From NCBI RefSeq assembly GCF_002532045.1, contig NZ_NWTG01000010.1, positions 209,910-273,909 of the forward strand: DNA of 64,000 nucleotides. Reading direction: 5' to 3'. The translations under genes and the position numbers were made by a program. The stretch's first letter is position 1. Each line of letters begins with the position of its first letter. This document shows positions 54,433-63,840 of this stretch, piece by piece. The notes beneath the pieces were generated by a model. The model was not told the DNA's origin and ran no database searches. It saw only the letters and a list, made by a program, of their open reading frames with translations. This stretch comes from Bradyrhizobium sp. C9 (lineage in GTDB: Bacteria > Pseudomonadota > Alphaproteobacteria > Rhizobiales > Xanthobacteraceae).

Positions 54433-54975
54433 ATGCTGAATTACATCTTCGGCTTCAATGCCCGGATGGGCCGGTTGGCCTTCTTCTTCTGCACCCTGGT
54501 GGTAGGCCTCGGCTTTGTGATGCTGGTCTACGGGATCACGGGCAATGTGCCGCGCGGCAGGATGGACGTGCTGCTGGCGCAGGCATCGAACAGCCCCGCG
54601 CTGGTCATTGCCTTCTACGGCATGCTCGTCGCCTGCTTCATGCTGCAGTCGATGCGGGTGCGTGACATCGGATGGGATCCGGTCTGCGTGATGGCGGCAT
54701 GGATTGCCCTCATCGTGCTCGACAAGGCCATTGCCGGACGCTTTCCCGAATATGCGCTGACCTATCACCACACCGGAACGGTAGTCGGTGCGCTCGCCAA
54801 TGCCGCGATGAACTTCGTCCTGACGTTCTGGCCGGGCGGCCGCTCCGAAGAAGCGCTGCCGCTACCGCGTGAGACCGGCGGCGATGGGCTGTTTGAAAGA
54901 AGCAGCGCGCCCGCCGCAGCCGGCAGCCGCGTCACGCGCATCGCCAACGGCGAGTTCGGCGGCAAGACGCGGTAG
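54433..54975 (+). CDS. DUF805-like membrane protein
   Basis: 180 residues. MLNYIFGFNARMGRLAFFFCTLVVGLGFVMLV matches the start of DUF805 proteins (F.F.GR..R..Ff). Three to four hydrophobic helices follow (about 15-37, 53-72, 85-100, 115-130), with RVRDIGWDP as the DUF805 'RlRDig..g' motif, then a soluble Arg/Ser-rich tail. Function unknown. I start at 54433 because upstream in-frame codons lack similarity. Confidence 0.8.
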   Translation: MLNYIFGFNARMGRLAFFFCTLVVGLGFVMLVYGITGNVPRGRMDVLLAQASNSPALVIAFYGMLVACFMLQSMRVRDIGWDPVCVMAAWIALIVLDKAIAGRFPEYALTYHHTGTVVGALANAAMNFVLTFWPGGRSEEALPLPRETGGDGLFERSSAPAAAGSRVTRIANGEFGGKTR

Positions 54976-54992
54976 CGCGCCTTCTCTCCACT

Positions 54993-55143
54993 GTCGTCCC
55001 TGCCTAGTGCGCAATTGCGCACGGGAGCAGGGACCCATAACCACCGGCCTAGACTATTAAAGAAGGCTGTGGCCCCAGCATCGCACACCAATCCCCATTT
55101 GTGGTTATGGGTCCCGGATCGCGCTTCGCTTGTCCGGGACGAC
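54993..55143. repeat. Modular palindromic repeat, family A, copy 5 (two alternative arms)
   Basis: Left arm contains TGCGCAATTGCGCA (as in the right arm of the 41983 copy); right arm contains GGATCGCGCTTCGCTTGTCC. Both keep the outer GTCGTCCC/GGGACGAC and inner CCCATAACCAC modules. Located between DUF805 and the ECF sigma gene. Confidence 0.85.
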
Positions 55144-55191
55144 ACTGAGTTTGTGGCGCAACCAACGAGCCACTGGCTGAGCGCCCGCCGA

Positions 55192-56088
55192 TCACCCTTG
55201 ATCCACCACCCATTCGGCGCCGTCGATCGCATAGGGCGCGTGGCGGAAATCCCTGATGGTCGCGACCTTGTCGGCCGACCAGTCGAGCAGCATGAACGAT
55301 CGCGGCGGCCCACCCTTTGCGTTCGGATCGAACACCAGGATCGCGGGACGTCCCTCGACCTGTCCGGTCACCAGGTGCCAGTCGTCGATCTTGGCATAAT
55401 TGCCGAAGTAACGTGACACCTCGGCCTTGCCGTTCAACCGCGTCTTGTTGACGAGCTCGAGCCTGATGTCATCGGCGATCATGGCGCGGATGGCATCGAA
55501 GTCGTGAGCGTTGAAGCGGCCGACATAGGCGTTCAGCCTGTTGCGATCGGCCGGCGACAGGCCGGGCCGCGGTGCATCGTCCGGCTCGCGGGCGAACGCG
55601 CGCAGTTGCGCGCGTCCGCGGTGCAGCGCGGCCTTCACCGCGGGCAGGCTGAAATCCATGATGCCGCAGACTTCCTGCAACGAGCAGCCGAGCACATCCA
55701 TCAGGATCACGCTGGAGCGCTGCGCCACCGGCAGCCGCATGAAGGTGCGCAGGCTGCTTGCGGCGATCTCGCGGCGGCTGACATCGTCAAGCTCTCCGGC
55801 CATCATGTCCACCTCCTCCGGCGCGTGCAGCGCGTCCTGTCGGTTGCGCCGCCTGAGGAAATCGAGCGCTGTATTGTGCGCGATCCGGAACAGCCAGGCT
55901 TCCGGATGCTGGATCGGGGCGGCGGAAGCGAACGCCTCCATCGCCTTGATCAGCGCGTCCTGCAGCACATCTTCGCCGTCGATGACCGATCCGACCATGC
56001 GGGCGCAGTAGCGATGCAGCCTCGGCCGCATCGCCGCCAGCAGCGCCTCGACCTCGGCTGCGGCCGGCGCCTGGGGTGGTGACGTCAT
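55192..56088 (-). CDS. ECF RNA polymerase sigma factor with C-terminal SnoaL-like domain (SigJ-type)
   Basis: 298 residues. Sigma2: ARMVGSVIDGEDVLQDALIKAMEAF..HPEAWLFRIAHNTALDFLRRR. Sigma4: LPVAQRSSVILMDVLGCSLQEVCGIMDFSLPAVKAALHRGRAQL. The extra ~110 residues (NAYVGRFNAHDFDAIRAMIADDIRLELVNKTRLNGKAEVSRYFG) form a SnoaL-like fold, as in the ECF41/SigJ group, where it regulates sigma activity. A linked small gene (56109-56417) is probably cotranscribed and upstream. No anti-sigma gene is nearby. Confidence 0.92.
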   Translation of the reverse strand: MTSPPQAPAAAEVEALLAAMRPRLHRYCARMVGSVIDGEDVLQDALIKAMEAFASAAPIQHPEAWLFRIAHNTALDFLRRRNRQDALHAPEEVDMMAGELDDVSRREIAASSLRTFMRLPVAQRSSVILMDVLGCSLQEVCGIMDFSLPAVKAALHRGRAQLRAFAREPDDAPRPGLSPADRNRLNAYVGRFNAHDFDAIRAMIADDIRLELVNKTRLNGKAEVSRYFGNYAKIDDWHLVTGQVEGRPAILVFDPNAKGGPPRSFMLLDWSADKVATIRDFRHAPYAIDGAEWVVDQG

Positions 56089-56108
56089 GATGGCTCCGCC
56101 AACTCGGT

Positions 56109-56417
56109 TCACGACGCATCCAGCATACGATAGTTTCCGACAATCACAGCACTGCGAACCAGCGGCGGCTCGGCGCAGCGATCGCGGATGCCCTCCTGGA
56201 AGGCCTGGAACGCCGCCAGCTTCGGGATCGGGCTCGAGCCGTCGTCGGCCGCGGTCTCGACCATGTGGATGAAGGTGTCGTCCTCCAGCCGCAGGGTCAT
56301 GTAGCGTACGCCGTCCGGGCTGGCCGCCTTCAGCTCGGCGAACACCGCCGCCACCAGCGCGGCATTCTTCTCCGCCATGTCCGGCTTGGTCTTGTACCTG
56401 ATCAGGGTCCGTCTCAT
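56109..56417 (-). CDS. Small ABM-like (ferredoxin-fold) protein linked to the ECF sigma gene
   Basis: 102 residues. RRTLIRYKTKPDMAEKNAALVAAVFAELKAASPDGVRYMTLRLEDDTFIHMVET has the beta-alpha-beta rhythm of antibiotic-biosynthesis-monooxygenase-like domains (Tyr-Lys-..-Glu-N, 'Y...lede.tFvhl'). It precedes the sigma gene by 20 bp. ECF41 sigma genes are often paired with carboxymuconolactone decarboxylase or oxidoreductase partners; here the partner is this domain. Function unknown. Confidence 0.8.
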   Translation of the reverse strand: MRRTLIRYKTKPDMAEKNAALVAAVFAELKAASPDGVRYMTLRLEDDTFIHMVETAADDGSSPIPKLAAFQAFQEGIRDRCAEPPLVRSAVIVGNYRMLDAS

Positions 56418-56599
56418 CGCAGCCTCCTTGGCCTGGGTCTGCGGCCTGAACCGGCCGCGTCAGCCCTAAGGACGTTTGCAGACGGCTAAAGGATGCGGTC
56501 CGGCAAAAATAATTTCTCGGCCGCATCCTTTGCCCGCTCCGGTTCGTCCTGGCCTGCGAAGCGCGCCGCAACCCTGCGGCGGGCCAATGGAGAACCACC

Positions 56600-58006
56600 A
56601 TGCAGACCCCTGAACAGCGCGCCGAGCAGCGTTGGGTGCTCGGCCTCACCGCGCTGGCATCCTTCATGATGGCGCTGGACGCCATGATCATGACCACGGC
56701 CTTCGCGACCATCCGCGCCGATTTCGGCAGCCGAGTCGAGACGCTGCAATGGACCGTCAACGCCTTCAATCTGACCTTCGCGGTGCTGCTGTTGACTGGC
56801 GCTGCGCTCGGCGACCGCTTTGGACGGCGGGCGATGTTTGCGGCCGGGATCGGCCTGTTCGTCGTGGCGTCGGCCGCCTGCGCGCTGGCCGGCAACGCCG
56901 CGGCATTGATCGCCGCGCGGGCCCTGCAGGGCGCCGGCGCGGCGCTCGTGATGCCGCTGGCGATGGCGATCCTGAGCGGCGCCTTCGGCCGCGAGGAGCG
57001 GGCCCGCGCGCTCGGCATCTTCAGCGGCATCACCGGATGCGCGCTGATCATCGGCCCCGCGATTGGCGGCTTCATCACCGAGCATCTCGGCTGGCGCTGG
57101 ATCTTCTGGATCAATTTGCCGATCGGCCTGATTGCGATCGCCCTCGTGCTGGCGCGCCTGCGCGAAAGCTTTGGTCCGACGGCGCCGCTCGACATCACCG
57201 GCCTGGCGCTGGTCGCGCTCGCGGCGCTGGCGCTGGTCTGGGGCCTGCTGCGTGGCAACAGCGTCGGATGGGCCAGCGCGGAAGTGGCCGGTGCGCTGAT
57301 CGCCGGCGTCGCGCTGGCAGCAATGTTCGTGCTGTGGGAACTGCGTGCGACCAGCCCGATGGTACCGATGCGGTTGTTCGCGGCCCGACCGTTCGCGGCC
57401 GGCATCGCCGCAAGTGTGCTGTTCTATGCCGCGATGTACGGTGTGCTGTTCCTGCTGCCGCAATTCCTGCAGATCGCGCTCGGCTTCGACGCCTTCGGCG
57501 CCGGGCTGCGCCTGCTGCCGTGGACGGCGACATTGTTCGTCACGGCGCCGATCGCCGGCGCTGTGGTCAACCGGTTCGGCGAGCGCACGCTGGTCGTCAC
57601 GGGCCTCTTGATGCAGGCGATCGGTCTCGGCTGGATCGGCGAGATCGTCACCCCGTCGGTGCCCTACTCCGCGCTGGTGGCGCCGCTGATGCTCGCGGGC
57701 GTCGGCGTCTCGATGGCGATGCCAGCCGCACAGAACGCGGTGCTGAGCGCGGTGGCCGTGAGCGAGATGGGCAAGGCGTCGGGCGTGTTCAACATGGGCC
57801 GATTCCTCGGCGGCATGTTCGGCATCGCGGCGCTGGTGGCGAGTTTCGCCGCCAATGGCGCGGCCGATTCGTCCGGACATTTCACGAGCGGATTCGCTGC
57901 GGCGATGAGCCTTGCGGCAACGCTGTCATTCGCCGGCGCCGTCGCGGGACTGTTCCTGCCGATGCGGCGGCGGGTCGTTGCCACGACCGCGACGCAGGAC
58001 GCGTGA
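56600..58006 (+). CDS. MFS drug-type efflux transporter (DHA2/EmrB-like, 14 helices)
   Basis: 468 residues. SFMMALDAMIMTTAFATIRADF is motif D1-like of DHA2; LGDRFGRRAMFAAGIGLFVVAS is motif A; RALQGAGAALVMPLAMAI is motif B; GPAIGGFITEHLGWRWIFWINLPIG is motif C, all of the EmrB/QacA group. It probably exports toxic organic compounds by proton antiport. Start at MQTPEQ has GAGAACCACC upstream; alone on the plus strand, no adjacent regulator or EmrA-like adaptor. Confidence 0.94.
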   Translation: MQTPEQRAEQRWVLGLTALASFMMALDAMIMTTAFATIRADFGSRVETLQWTVNAFNLTFAVLLLTGAALGDRFGRRAMFAAGIGLFVVASAACALAGNAAALIAARALQGAGAALVMPLAMAILSGAFGREERARALGIFSGITGCALIIGPAIGGFITEHLGWRWIFWINLPIGLIAIALVLARLRESFGPTAPLDITGLALVALAALALVWGLLRGNSVGWASAEVAGALIAGVALAAMFVLWELRATSPMVPMRLFAARPFAAGIAASVLFYAAMYGVLFLLPQFLQIALGFDAFGAGLRLLPWTATLFVTAPIAGAVVNRFGERTLVVTGLLMQAIGLGWIGEIVTPSVPYSALVAPLMLAGVGVSMAMPAAQNAVLSAVAVSEMGKASGVFNMGRFLGGMFGIAALVASFAANGAADSSGHFTSGFAAAMSLAATLSFAGAVAGLFLPMRRRVVATTATQDA

Positions 58007-58121
58007 GGCGCGCAGCGATTGGGTTTCGCTATCGGGCGATCGGGCATTTCGTGTTGGAATGAGGCCGCGAATGATTACATAATCAGACGACGAAGCCGTT
58101 CGAAACCGAGGGCGACATCAG

Positions 58122-59396
58122 ATGACGCAAGCGCCGGCCAAACCTCATCGCGTGGTGATCGTCGGCGCCGGCTTCGGCGGGCTCGAAGCCGCCTTCGGTC
58201 TCGCGGGCGTGCCGGTCGAGATCACGCTGATCGACCGCCGCAATCACCATCTGTTCCAGCCGCTGCTCTACCAGGTCGCCACTGCATCGCTTGCCACCAG
58301 CGAGATCGCCTGGCCGATCCGCTATCTGCTGCGCGACCGGCCCGAGGTGACGACGCTGTTCGCCAATGTCTGCGGCGTCGACGCAGCGGCAAAGCAAGTG
58401 CAGCTCGATGACGGCGGCAGCATCCCCTACGACACGCTGATCCTCGCCACCGGCGCGCGCCACGCCTATTTCGGCCATGACGAATGGGAGCCGTTCGCGC
58501 CCGGCCTGAAGACGCTGGAGGACGCGACGACGCTGCGGCGGCGCATCCTGGTCGCCTTCGAGCGCGCCGAGCGCGAGACCGATCCAGACAAGCGGGCCGC
58601 GCTACTGACCTTCGTCATCATCGGCGCCGGGCCGACCGGCGTCGAGATGGCCGGCACCATCGCCGACCTCGCCAAGGACACGTTGCCGCAAGACTTCCGT
58701 CACATCGACACGCGCAAGGCGCGCGTGGTGCTGATCGAGGCCGGCCCGCGCGTGCTGGCCGGTTTCCCCGACGATCTCTCCGCCTATGCGCAAGCGTCGC
58801 TGGAGAGACTCGGCGTCGAGGTGATGCTGGGCGAACCGGTCACCGAATGCTCGGCCGACGGCGTGGTGTTCGGCGGCAAGCGGCTGGAGGCGCGCACCAT
58901 CGTCTGGGCCGCCGGCGTGCGCGCCTCGCGCGCCGCCGAATGGCTGAACGCGCCGGCCGACCGCGCCCATCGGCTGCAGGTCGAACCCGATCTCACCGTG
59001 CCGGGCCATCCCGATATCTTCGCGGTCGGCGACACCGTCACGATCAAGGATCCCGACGGCAATCCGGTGCCCGGCATCGCGCCGGCCGCCAAGCAGGAAG
59101 GACGCTACGTCGCCGCGCTGATCAAGGCCCGGCTCGACGGCAAGACGCTGCCGCCGTTCCGCTACAAGCATGCCGGCAGCCTCGCGCAGATCGGCAAGAA
59201 GAAGGCGGTGATCGATTTCGGCTGGCTCAAGCTGCGCGGCTCGCTGGCATGGTGGATCTGGGGCCTCGCCCACATCTACTTCCTGATCGGCGTGCGCCAT
59301 CGGATTGCGGTGGCGATGAACTGGCTCTGGATCCACACCCGCGACCAGCGCGCCGCACGGCTGATCACGCAAGGCAGCAGCAAGGTGGCGCAGTAG
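58122..59396 (+). CDS. ndh: Type II NADH:quinone oxidoreductase (NDH-2)
   Basis: 424 residues. FAD-binding GAGFGGLEAAFGLAG at the N-terminus, NAD-binding GAGPTGVEMAG in the middle, and the FAD-side VPGHPDIFAVGDTVTI and GIAPAAKQEGRYVA near the C-terminus. DRRNHHLFQPLLYQVATASLATSEIAWPIR is the quinone-side NDH-2 signature. The C-terminal AWWIWGLAHIYFLIGVRHRIAVAMNWLW anchors to the membrane. It oxidises NADH without proton pumping. The start has a usable ACATCAG context only; the next ATG is well inside the fold, so 58122 is chosen. Confidence 0.93.
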   Translation: MTQAPAKPHRVVIVGAGFGGLEAAFGLAGVPVEITLIDRRNHHLFQPLLYQVATASLATSEIAWPIRYLLRDRPEVTTLFANVCGVDAAAKQVQLDDGGSIPYDTLILATGARHAYFGHDEWEPFAPGLKTLEDATTLRRRILVAFERAERETDPDKRAALLTFVIIGAGPTGVEMAGTIADLAKDTLPQDFRHIDTRKARVVLIEAGPRVLAGFPDDLSAYAQASLERLGVEVMLGEPVTECSADGVVFGGKRLEARTIVWAAGVRASRAAEWLNAPADRAHRLQVEPDLTVPGHPDIFAVGDTVTIKDPDGNPVPGIAPAAKQEGRYVAALIKARLDGKTLPPFRYKHAGSLAQIGKKKAVIDFGWLKLRGSLAWWIWGLAHIYFLIGVRHRIAVAMNWLWIHTRDQRAARLITQGSSKVAQ

Positions 59397-59424
59397 GCGC
59401 GGTTCGGCGCGCGACTTTAGCCCC

Positions 59425-59556
59425 GTCGTCCTGAGGAGCGGCCTGTTGGCCTCGTCTCGAAGGATGCACGGCCCAGCTAGCGCCATTCATGATCGTCGCG
59501 CGGCGCCGCTCGGGCCGCCGATCCTTCGAGACGCGCTACGCGCTCCTCAGGATGAC
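59425..59556. repeat. Palindromic repeat, family C (CTGAGGAGCG / CTCCTCAGGATGAC)
   Basis: Left arm GTCGTCCTGAGGAGCG...CGTCTCGAAGGAT (59425-59465) is inverted in ATCCTTCGAGACGCG...CGCTCCTCAGGATGAC (59521-59556). Only one full copy is seen in the window. It lies between ndh and the tannase-type gene. Confidence 0.8.
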
Positions 59557-59641
59557 GGAGATGGAATGGCGCGTGCCATTGCGCGCCGACATCCCGCGTG
59601 AAATACTTGCCATAGCAACAATATATGTATGGGAGGAAACG

Positions 59642-61306
59642 ATGCGGATCGATGCGCGCGCAAGAGCGTTTGCGGCTTCGCTTGTCGTGTTGACGTCATT
59701 CGCTTCGGCCGCATCTGCGACAGGCATGACCGGCGATCCCGCGGCGACCTGCAGCGGCCTTGCCGGCCCCGCCGACGGCGCGATCAAGATCGACAGCGCC
59801 ACACTCCAGGCACCATCGCCGCTCTCGGTCGCCGAGAAGGGACCGACACCTTCCAGCCGCATCACCCCAGCCAATCCCGCCTTCTGCAAGGTGCTCGGGC
59901 ATATTGATCCCGTCGATCCCAAGGCGCCACCGATCAAATTCGAGGTGAACCTGCCCGTCGAGTGGAACGGCCGCTCGCTGCAATATGGCGGCGGCGGCTT
60001 CAACGGCGTGCTGATATCAGGCCTCGGCCTGCCGCCGGCCTATCCGTTCGACAAGGCCTCGCCGCTGGCGCTCGGCTTCGTGACCGCCGGCACCGACTCC
60101 GGTCACGAGCAGAAGCCCGGCGAGCCGCCGCAACTGTTCGCGCTCAACGACGAGGCGTTCGAGAATTTTTCGCACAAGGCCTACAAGAAGGTGCGCGACG
60201 CCGCGCGGGCGCTGACGGTCCGCGCCTACGGCAAGCCGCCGGCGAAGATGTATTTCATGGGATCGTCCGAAGGCGGCCGTGAGGCGCTGACCATGGCGCA
60301 GCGCTACGCCGACGATTTCGACGGCATCTTCGCGCGCGTCCCCGTGATCAACTGGGTCGGGCTGCAGCATGCCGGCACCCGCTCCGGCCTCGTCACCATG
60401 GGCGACGGCTGGATCAGACCGGCGCAGGTCAAGCTCGTCGCCGACGCCGTGCTGAAGGCCTGCGACACCCAGGACGGCTCCGACGACGGACTGGTGCAGG
60501 ATCCCGTCGGCTGCAAGGCCGCGTTCAAGCCGGCCACGCTGGCATGCGCCGCGGGGAAGAGTGGCGACGACTGCCTGACCGACAGGCAGATCGCCGCGAT
60601 CGAGACGCTGCACGCGCCGTACAAGTTCTCGTTCCCGCTCGCCAACGGCCTCGACGACTATCCGGGCTGGGGCGTGTCGGGCGAGAACACGCCGGCGTTC
60701 GGTCCGACCGGCGGCTGGAAAGCGTGGTGGCTCGGCAGCACGGCGCCGGCACAGCCGCCGGCTCCGACCAACGGCATCGCCTGGATCTACGGCGCCGGCG
60801 GCATTCAATATGTCTTCGCCCGCGATCCGAAACTCGACGTCACGACCTACAAGCCGGAAGACCACAAGGCGCGCGTGCTGGAAGTCTCCGCGCTGATGGA
60901 TTCCACCGATCCTGACCTCACGCGCTTCCACGCCCATGGCGGCAAGCTCGTGATCCTCGAACACATGTCAGATTACGCGCAAAGCCCCTATGCCGGCATT
61001 CGCTACTTCGAGAACGTCGAGAAGACGCTCGGCAAGGACAAGGTCGCGGAGTTCGCCCGGCTCTACACCGCGCCCGGCGTCGACCATGTCGGCTCCGGCG
61101 CCCCCGCCAATGTCGACATGCTGGCCGTGCTGGTCGACTGGGTCGAGAACGGCAAGGCGCCCGGCGATCTCGACGTGCGCGAGCAGAAGACCGAGGCGCC
61201 GGGATTTGAAACGCTGCGGGCGCTGCCGCTATGCCGCTGGCCGAACTGGCCGCATTACAAGGCAGGCCCGGTCACCGCGGCGGTGAGTTTCACTTGCGCG
61301 CCGTGA
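59642..61306 (+). CDS. Tannase/feruloyl esterase family protein, exported
   Basis: 554 residues with a signal peptide (to about ASATG). The catalytic Ser is in GSSEGGREALTMAQRYADDFDG, the family's G-x-S-x-G with following Asp-Gly; PVINWVGLQH and the CDTQDGSDDGLVQDP calcium-like loop (CD..DG..DG) are characteristic; the His is in GVDHVGSG. Cysteines include the pair that forms the CS-D-HC-type disulfide (CDTQ, CRW/C terminal). These enzymes cleave ester links to hydroxycinnamates or gallate; substrate unproved. GGGAGG lies before ATG 59642. Confidence 0.9.
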   Translation: MRIDARARAFAASLVVLTSFASAASATGMTGDPAATCSGLAGPADGAIKIDSATLQAPSPLSVAEKGPTPSSRITPANPAFCKVLGHIDPVDPKAPPIKFEVNLPVEWNGRSLQYGGGGFNGVLISGLGLPPAYPFDKASPLALGFVTAGTDSGHEQKPGEPPQLFALNDEAFENFSHKAYKKVRDAARALTVRAYGKPPAKMYFMGSSEGGREALTMAQRYADDFDGIFARVPVINWVGLQHAGTRSGLVTMGDGWIRPAQVKLVADAVLKACDTQDGSDDGLVQDPVGCKAAFKPATLACAAGKSGDDCLTDRQIAAIETLHAPYKFSFPLANGLDDYPGWGVSGENTPAFGPTGGWKAWWLGSTAPAQPPAPTNGIAWIYGAGGIQYVFARDPKLDVTTYKPEDHKARVLEVSALMDSTDPDLTRFHAHGGKLVILEHMSDYAQSPYAGIRYFENVEKTLGKDKVAEFARLYTAPGVDHVGSGAPANVDMLAVLVDWVENGKAPGDLDVREQKTEAPGFETLRALPLCRWPNWPHYKAGPVTAAVSFTCAP

Positions 61307-61523
61307 GATGAGTTTCGTCACACCTTCGGACCGTCTCGTCTTGTGGCGATCGAGCGCAGCGGCGATTGTGGGCGGCTCCGCCAGCGGGGCTACCCCCTCT
61401 TAGTCAGCGACATCGCCGTATCGCGGCAAGCCGGCAGCTCTCATCGAATGTTGGTGTGCTACACCATCACGGTCCCGGCTGACCGAGACGGATACTCAAC
61501 AATGATCTTAAGGAGGGAATGCA

Positions 61524-61976
61524 ATGCGAATGTCTTCCGCCTTATATTTGTTCATTGCGCTACTCACGATGCCTGCGGCCGCTACCGCCGGCGACGAAAG
61601 TCTGAAGCAGCAGGTCGAAAAAATCGGGGCAACCTATGCCGACAGCTTCAACAAGCAGGATGGTGCCGGGATCGCCGCGCTCTACGCGCCTGGCGGCATG
61701 ATCGTCAATCCAACCGGGCCGCACACCGATATTGCGCAGGCCTATGATGGTCTCTTCAAGGCAGGGTTCAACCACAATGACATAACGGTGGACGAGGCCA
61801 TGCCGCTCGGCACCGATACGGCTCTCGCGATCGGCGAATACCACATCACCGGCAAGAAGCAGACCGGCGAGCCTCTTGATGTTGTTGGCCGCTGGACCGC
61901 CGCGTACAGCAACCAGGGCGGCAACTGGAAGATCCGGATGCTGTCGGCCTTCCCCAAGGCGCCTCCGCCGAAATAA
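61524..61976 (+). CDS. Exported SnoaL-like/DUF4440 protein
   Basis: 150 residues with a signal peptide (LYLFIALLTMPAAATA). The mature part KQQVEKIGATYADSFNKQDGAGIAALYAPGGMIVNPTGP and WTAAYSNQGGNWKIRMLSAFP is the SnoaL/NTF2-like fold, near the SgcJ/EcaC-oxidoreductase subgroup. No catalytic residues can be assigned. AAGGAGG precedes ATG 61524. It probably is monocistronic and ends before the convergent AraC gene. Confidence 0.82.
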   Translation: MRMSSALYLFIALLTMPAAATAGDESLKQQVEKIGATYADSFNKQDGAGIAALYAPGGMIVNPTGPHTDIAQAYDGLFKAGFNHNDITVDEAMPLGTDTALAIGEYHITGKKQTGEPLDVVGRWTAAYSNQGGNWKIRMLSAFPKAPPPK

Positions 61977-62047
61977 CACTGTTCAAGAAGCGCGCAGGAG
62001 CGGGGCTGCGGCTACAGCCGGGGTCGCAGCCGCTTTTGGATACGACG

Positions 62048-62998
62048 TCAGCCCATCACCTGATGCGGCGAGCGGCCGAACGCGGCCTTGAAGGCGCGGC
62101 TGAAATGCGAGACGTCGCTGAAGCCGAAGCTCAGCGCCGCATCGGTGACGTGGCTGAAGCGCCGTTCGGCCAGCGCCTGGTAGGCGCCGGCGAGGCGCTG
62201 CTGCCAAAGCCAGCGGATCGGCGTCGTGCCTTCGCGCGCGAACAGGCGGTTGAGCGTGCGCGGCGCCATGTTCTGCGCGGTGGCAATCGCATCGAGATCG
62301 AGCTCGGGATCGTCGAGATGGGCCAGCATGTAGGCCTTGACCCGCGCCAGCCGCTCGTCGCCGTGCTGCGGTACATCGTCCGTCAGCTCGGTCTGGAGCG
62401 TGGTCGCGAAAATATCGAGCATTGAGGCGCCAAGCCTTATCGCAGCAGGCCCGGCCGCGTCGTCGAGGCGCGTCAGCCGGCGGATCAACGATCCCGCCAG
62501 CGCGCCGACCATCGACGCGTTGCCGACCCGTCGTGCCGTCAACCGCTGCGCATCCGGCAGGCGCGCGAGCAGCAGCGGCCGCGGGATCGACACCATGATC
62601 GAACGCGCGCTCGGGGCGAATTCGAGCGTGAACGGCTGCGCCTGGTCATGCAGCATGAGATCGCCGCGGCGCATCCGCACCTCGCGTCCGCCCTGTGCGA
62701 AGCTGACCTCGCCGCGCACAGTGAGCCACAGCATGAAATAGTCGCGCGGGTCGCGGCGGACGTCGCTCGCACTGCGCATCACCCGGATGCGGTCGGCGGC
62801 CGGGGTCGACGACCAGATGTCATTGACCGCGAGCGGGCCGAAATGGCGGATCGAGATCGCGGCCTGAAACGCCTCGTCGGCGACGCGGCGGCATTCGGTC
62901 AGCGAGAATTCGCGGCAGGTGACGTGGTGCCAGCGGTCGAAATTATCACCCGGCGCGACAAGCGTCTGCGCGACAACTGCGTGATCTGGGGTCTGCAT
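62048..62998 (-). CDS. AraC family transcriptional regulator
   Basis: 316 residues. The N-terminal half (to ~200) fits the AraC-binding-like type (PF14525), with SFAQGGREVRMRRGDLMLHDQAQPFTLEF. The C-terminal double HTH: LDAIATAQNMAPRTLNRLFAREGTTPIRWLWQQRLAGAYQAL and DAALSFGFSDVSHFSRAFKAAFGRSPHQV. Start at MQTPDHAV has GGAGCAAGG upstream. It is divergent from a cysteine hydrolase across ~148 bp and likely controls it. Confidence 0.92.
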   Translation of the reverse strand: MQTPDHAVVAQTLVAPGDNFDRWHHVTCREFSLTECRRVADEAFQAAISIRHFGPLAVNDIWSSTPAADRIRVMRSASDVRRDPRDYFMLWLTVRGEVSFAQGGREVRMRRGDLMLHDQAQPFTLEFAPSARSIMVSIPRPLLLARLPDAQRLTARRVGNASMVGALAGSLIRRLTRLDDAAGPAAIRLGASMLDIFATTLQTELTDDVPQHGDERLARVKAYMLAHLDDPELDLDAIATAQNMAPRTLNRLFAREGTTPIRWLWQQRLAGAYQALAERRFSHVTDAALSFGFSDVSHFSRAFKAAFGRSPHQVMG

Positions 62999-63146
62999 TA
63001 GCCTTGCTCCCGCCCAACCCGGCAGCTGGATATTCTGCGTGCCGCCCCCGGTTCTGGCAAGCAGAGTCCAGCGATTGGCCGGCGCAGCCAAGAACGTCTG
63101 CCGTCACAGAGGTAGAACAGACCTCCCTTCAGGAGAGGAGACACCC

Positions 63147-63806
63147 ATGGGCTACCAATGCGAAATCATCGATCCCGCCCGCACCGTCATGATCGTTGTC
63201 GACATGCAGAACGATTTCGTGGCCGAGGGCGCCAAGCTGCGGTCGGCGCAGGCCGCGGCCATGGTGCCGCGGCTGGCGCAGACCCTGAAGGCCTGCCGCG
63301 ACAAGGGCATCCGCGTCGTCTACACCGCGCATGTGCATCGCCGCGACGGCAGCGACATGGGGCTCTATGACGATCTCTACGCGCCGATCGCCGACCGCTC
63401 GTCGCTGGTCGACGGCACCGCGGGCGTCGAGATCTTCAATGACCTCGCGCCGGCACCGGGCGAGCACGTCATCAAGAAGCACCGCTACAGCGCCTTCTTC
63501 GCCACCGATCTCGACCTCATCCTGCGCGAATGGGGCATCACGACCGTGATCATCTCGGGGACCACCACCGAGAACTGCTGCCACGCCACCGCGCGCGACG
63601 CCATGTTCCACAATTACAAGGTCGTCTTCCTGTCGGATGCCACAGGCACATTCGACTATCCCGATGTCGGCCAGGGCGCTCTATCCGCCGAAGAGGTGCA
63701 TCGCGCCACGCTGACGATCCTCGCGTTCTCGACCGCGCATGTGATGACGGCGGCCGAGATGCTGGGTCGGGTGAAGGCCGGTGATGGAGCGGCGAAGGCT
63801 GCGTAG
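63147..63806 (+). CDS. Isochorismatase-family cysteine hydrolase (RutB-like)
   Basis: 219 residues. The catalytic triad is visible: Asp19 in VVDMQNDF, Lys111 in HVIKKHRYSAF and Cys144 in TTTENCCHATARD. The pattern KKHRYSAFFATDLDLILREWGITTVIISGTTTENCCHATARDAMF is that of ureidoacrylate/biuret-type amidohydrolases. It hydrolyses an amide or ureido C-N bond; the substrate is unknown. GGAGAGGAG precedes the ATG. It is divergent from the AraC regulator; a repeat follows. Confidence 0.9.
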   Translation: MGYQCEIIDPARTVMIVVDMQNDFVAEGAKLRSAQAAAMVPRLAQTLKACRDKGIRVVYTAHVHRRDGSDMGLYDDLYAPIADRSSLVDGTAGVEIFNDLAPAPGEHVIKKHRYSAFFATDLDLILREWGITTVIISGTTTENCCHATARDAMFHNYKVVFLSDATGTFDYPDVGQGALSAEEVHRATLTILAFSTAHVMTAAEMLGRVKAGDGAAKAA

Positions 63807-63840
63807 TTAGTCGCGAACAGCGCGCGGCACGTTCGGTCCG

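Noticed and set aside
56486..57880. Minus-strand 464-codon frame opposite the MFS transporter and the long minus frame 56418-57405 fused to the sigma gene
   Set aside because: Composition is of antisense high-GC type; the MFS protein on plus has all DHA2 motifs, and the sigma factor begins at 56088.
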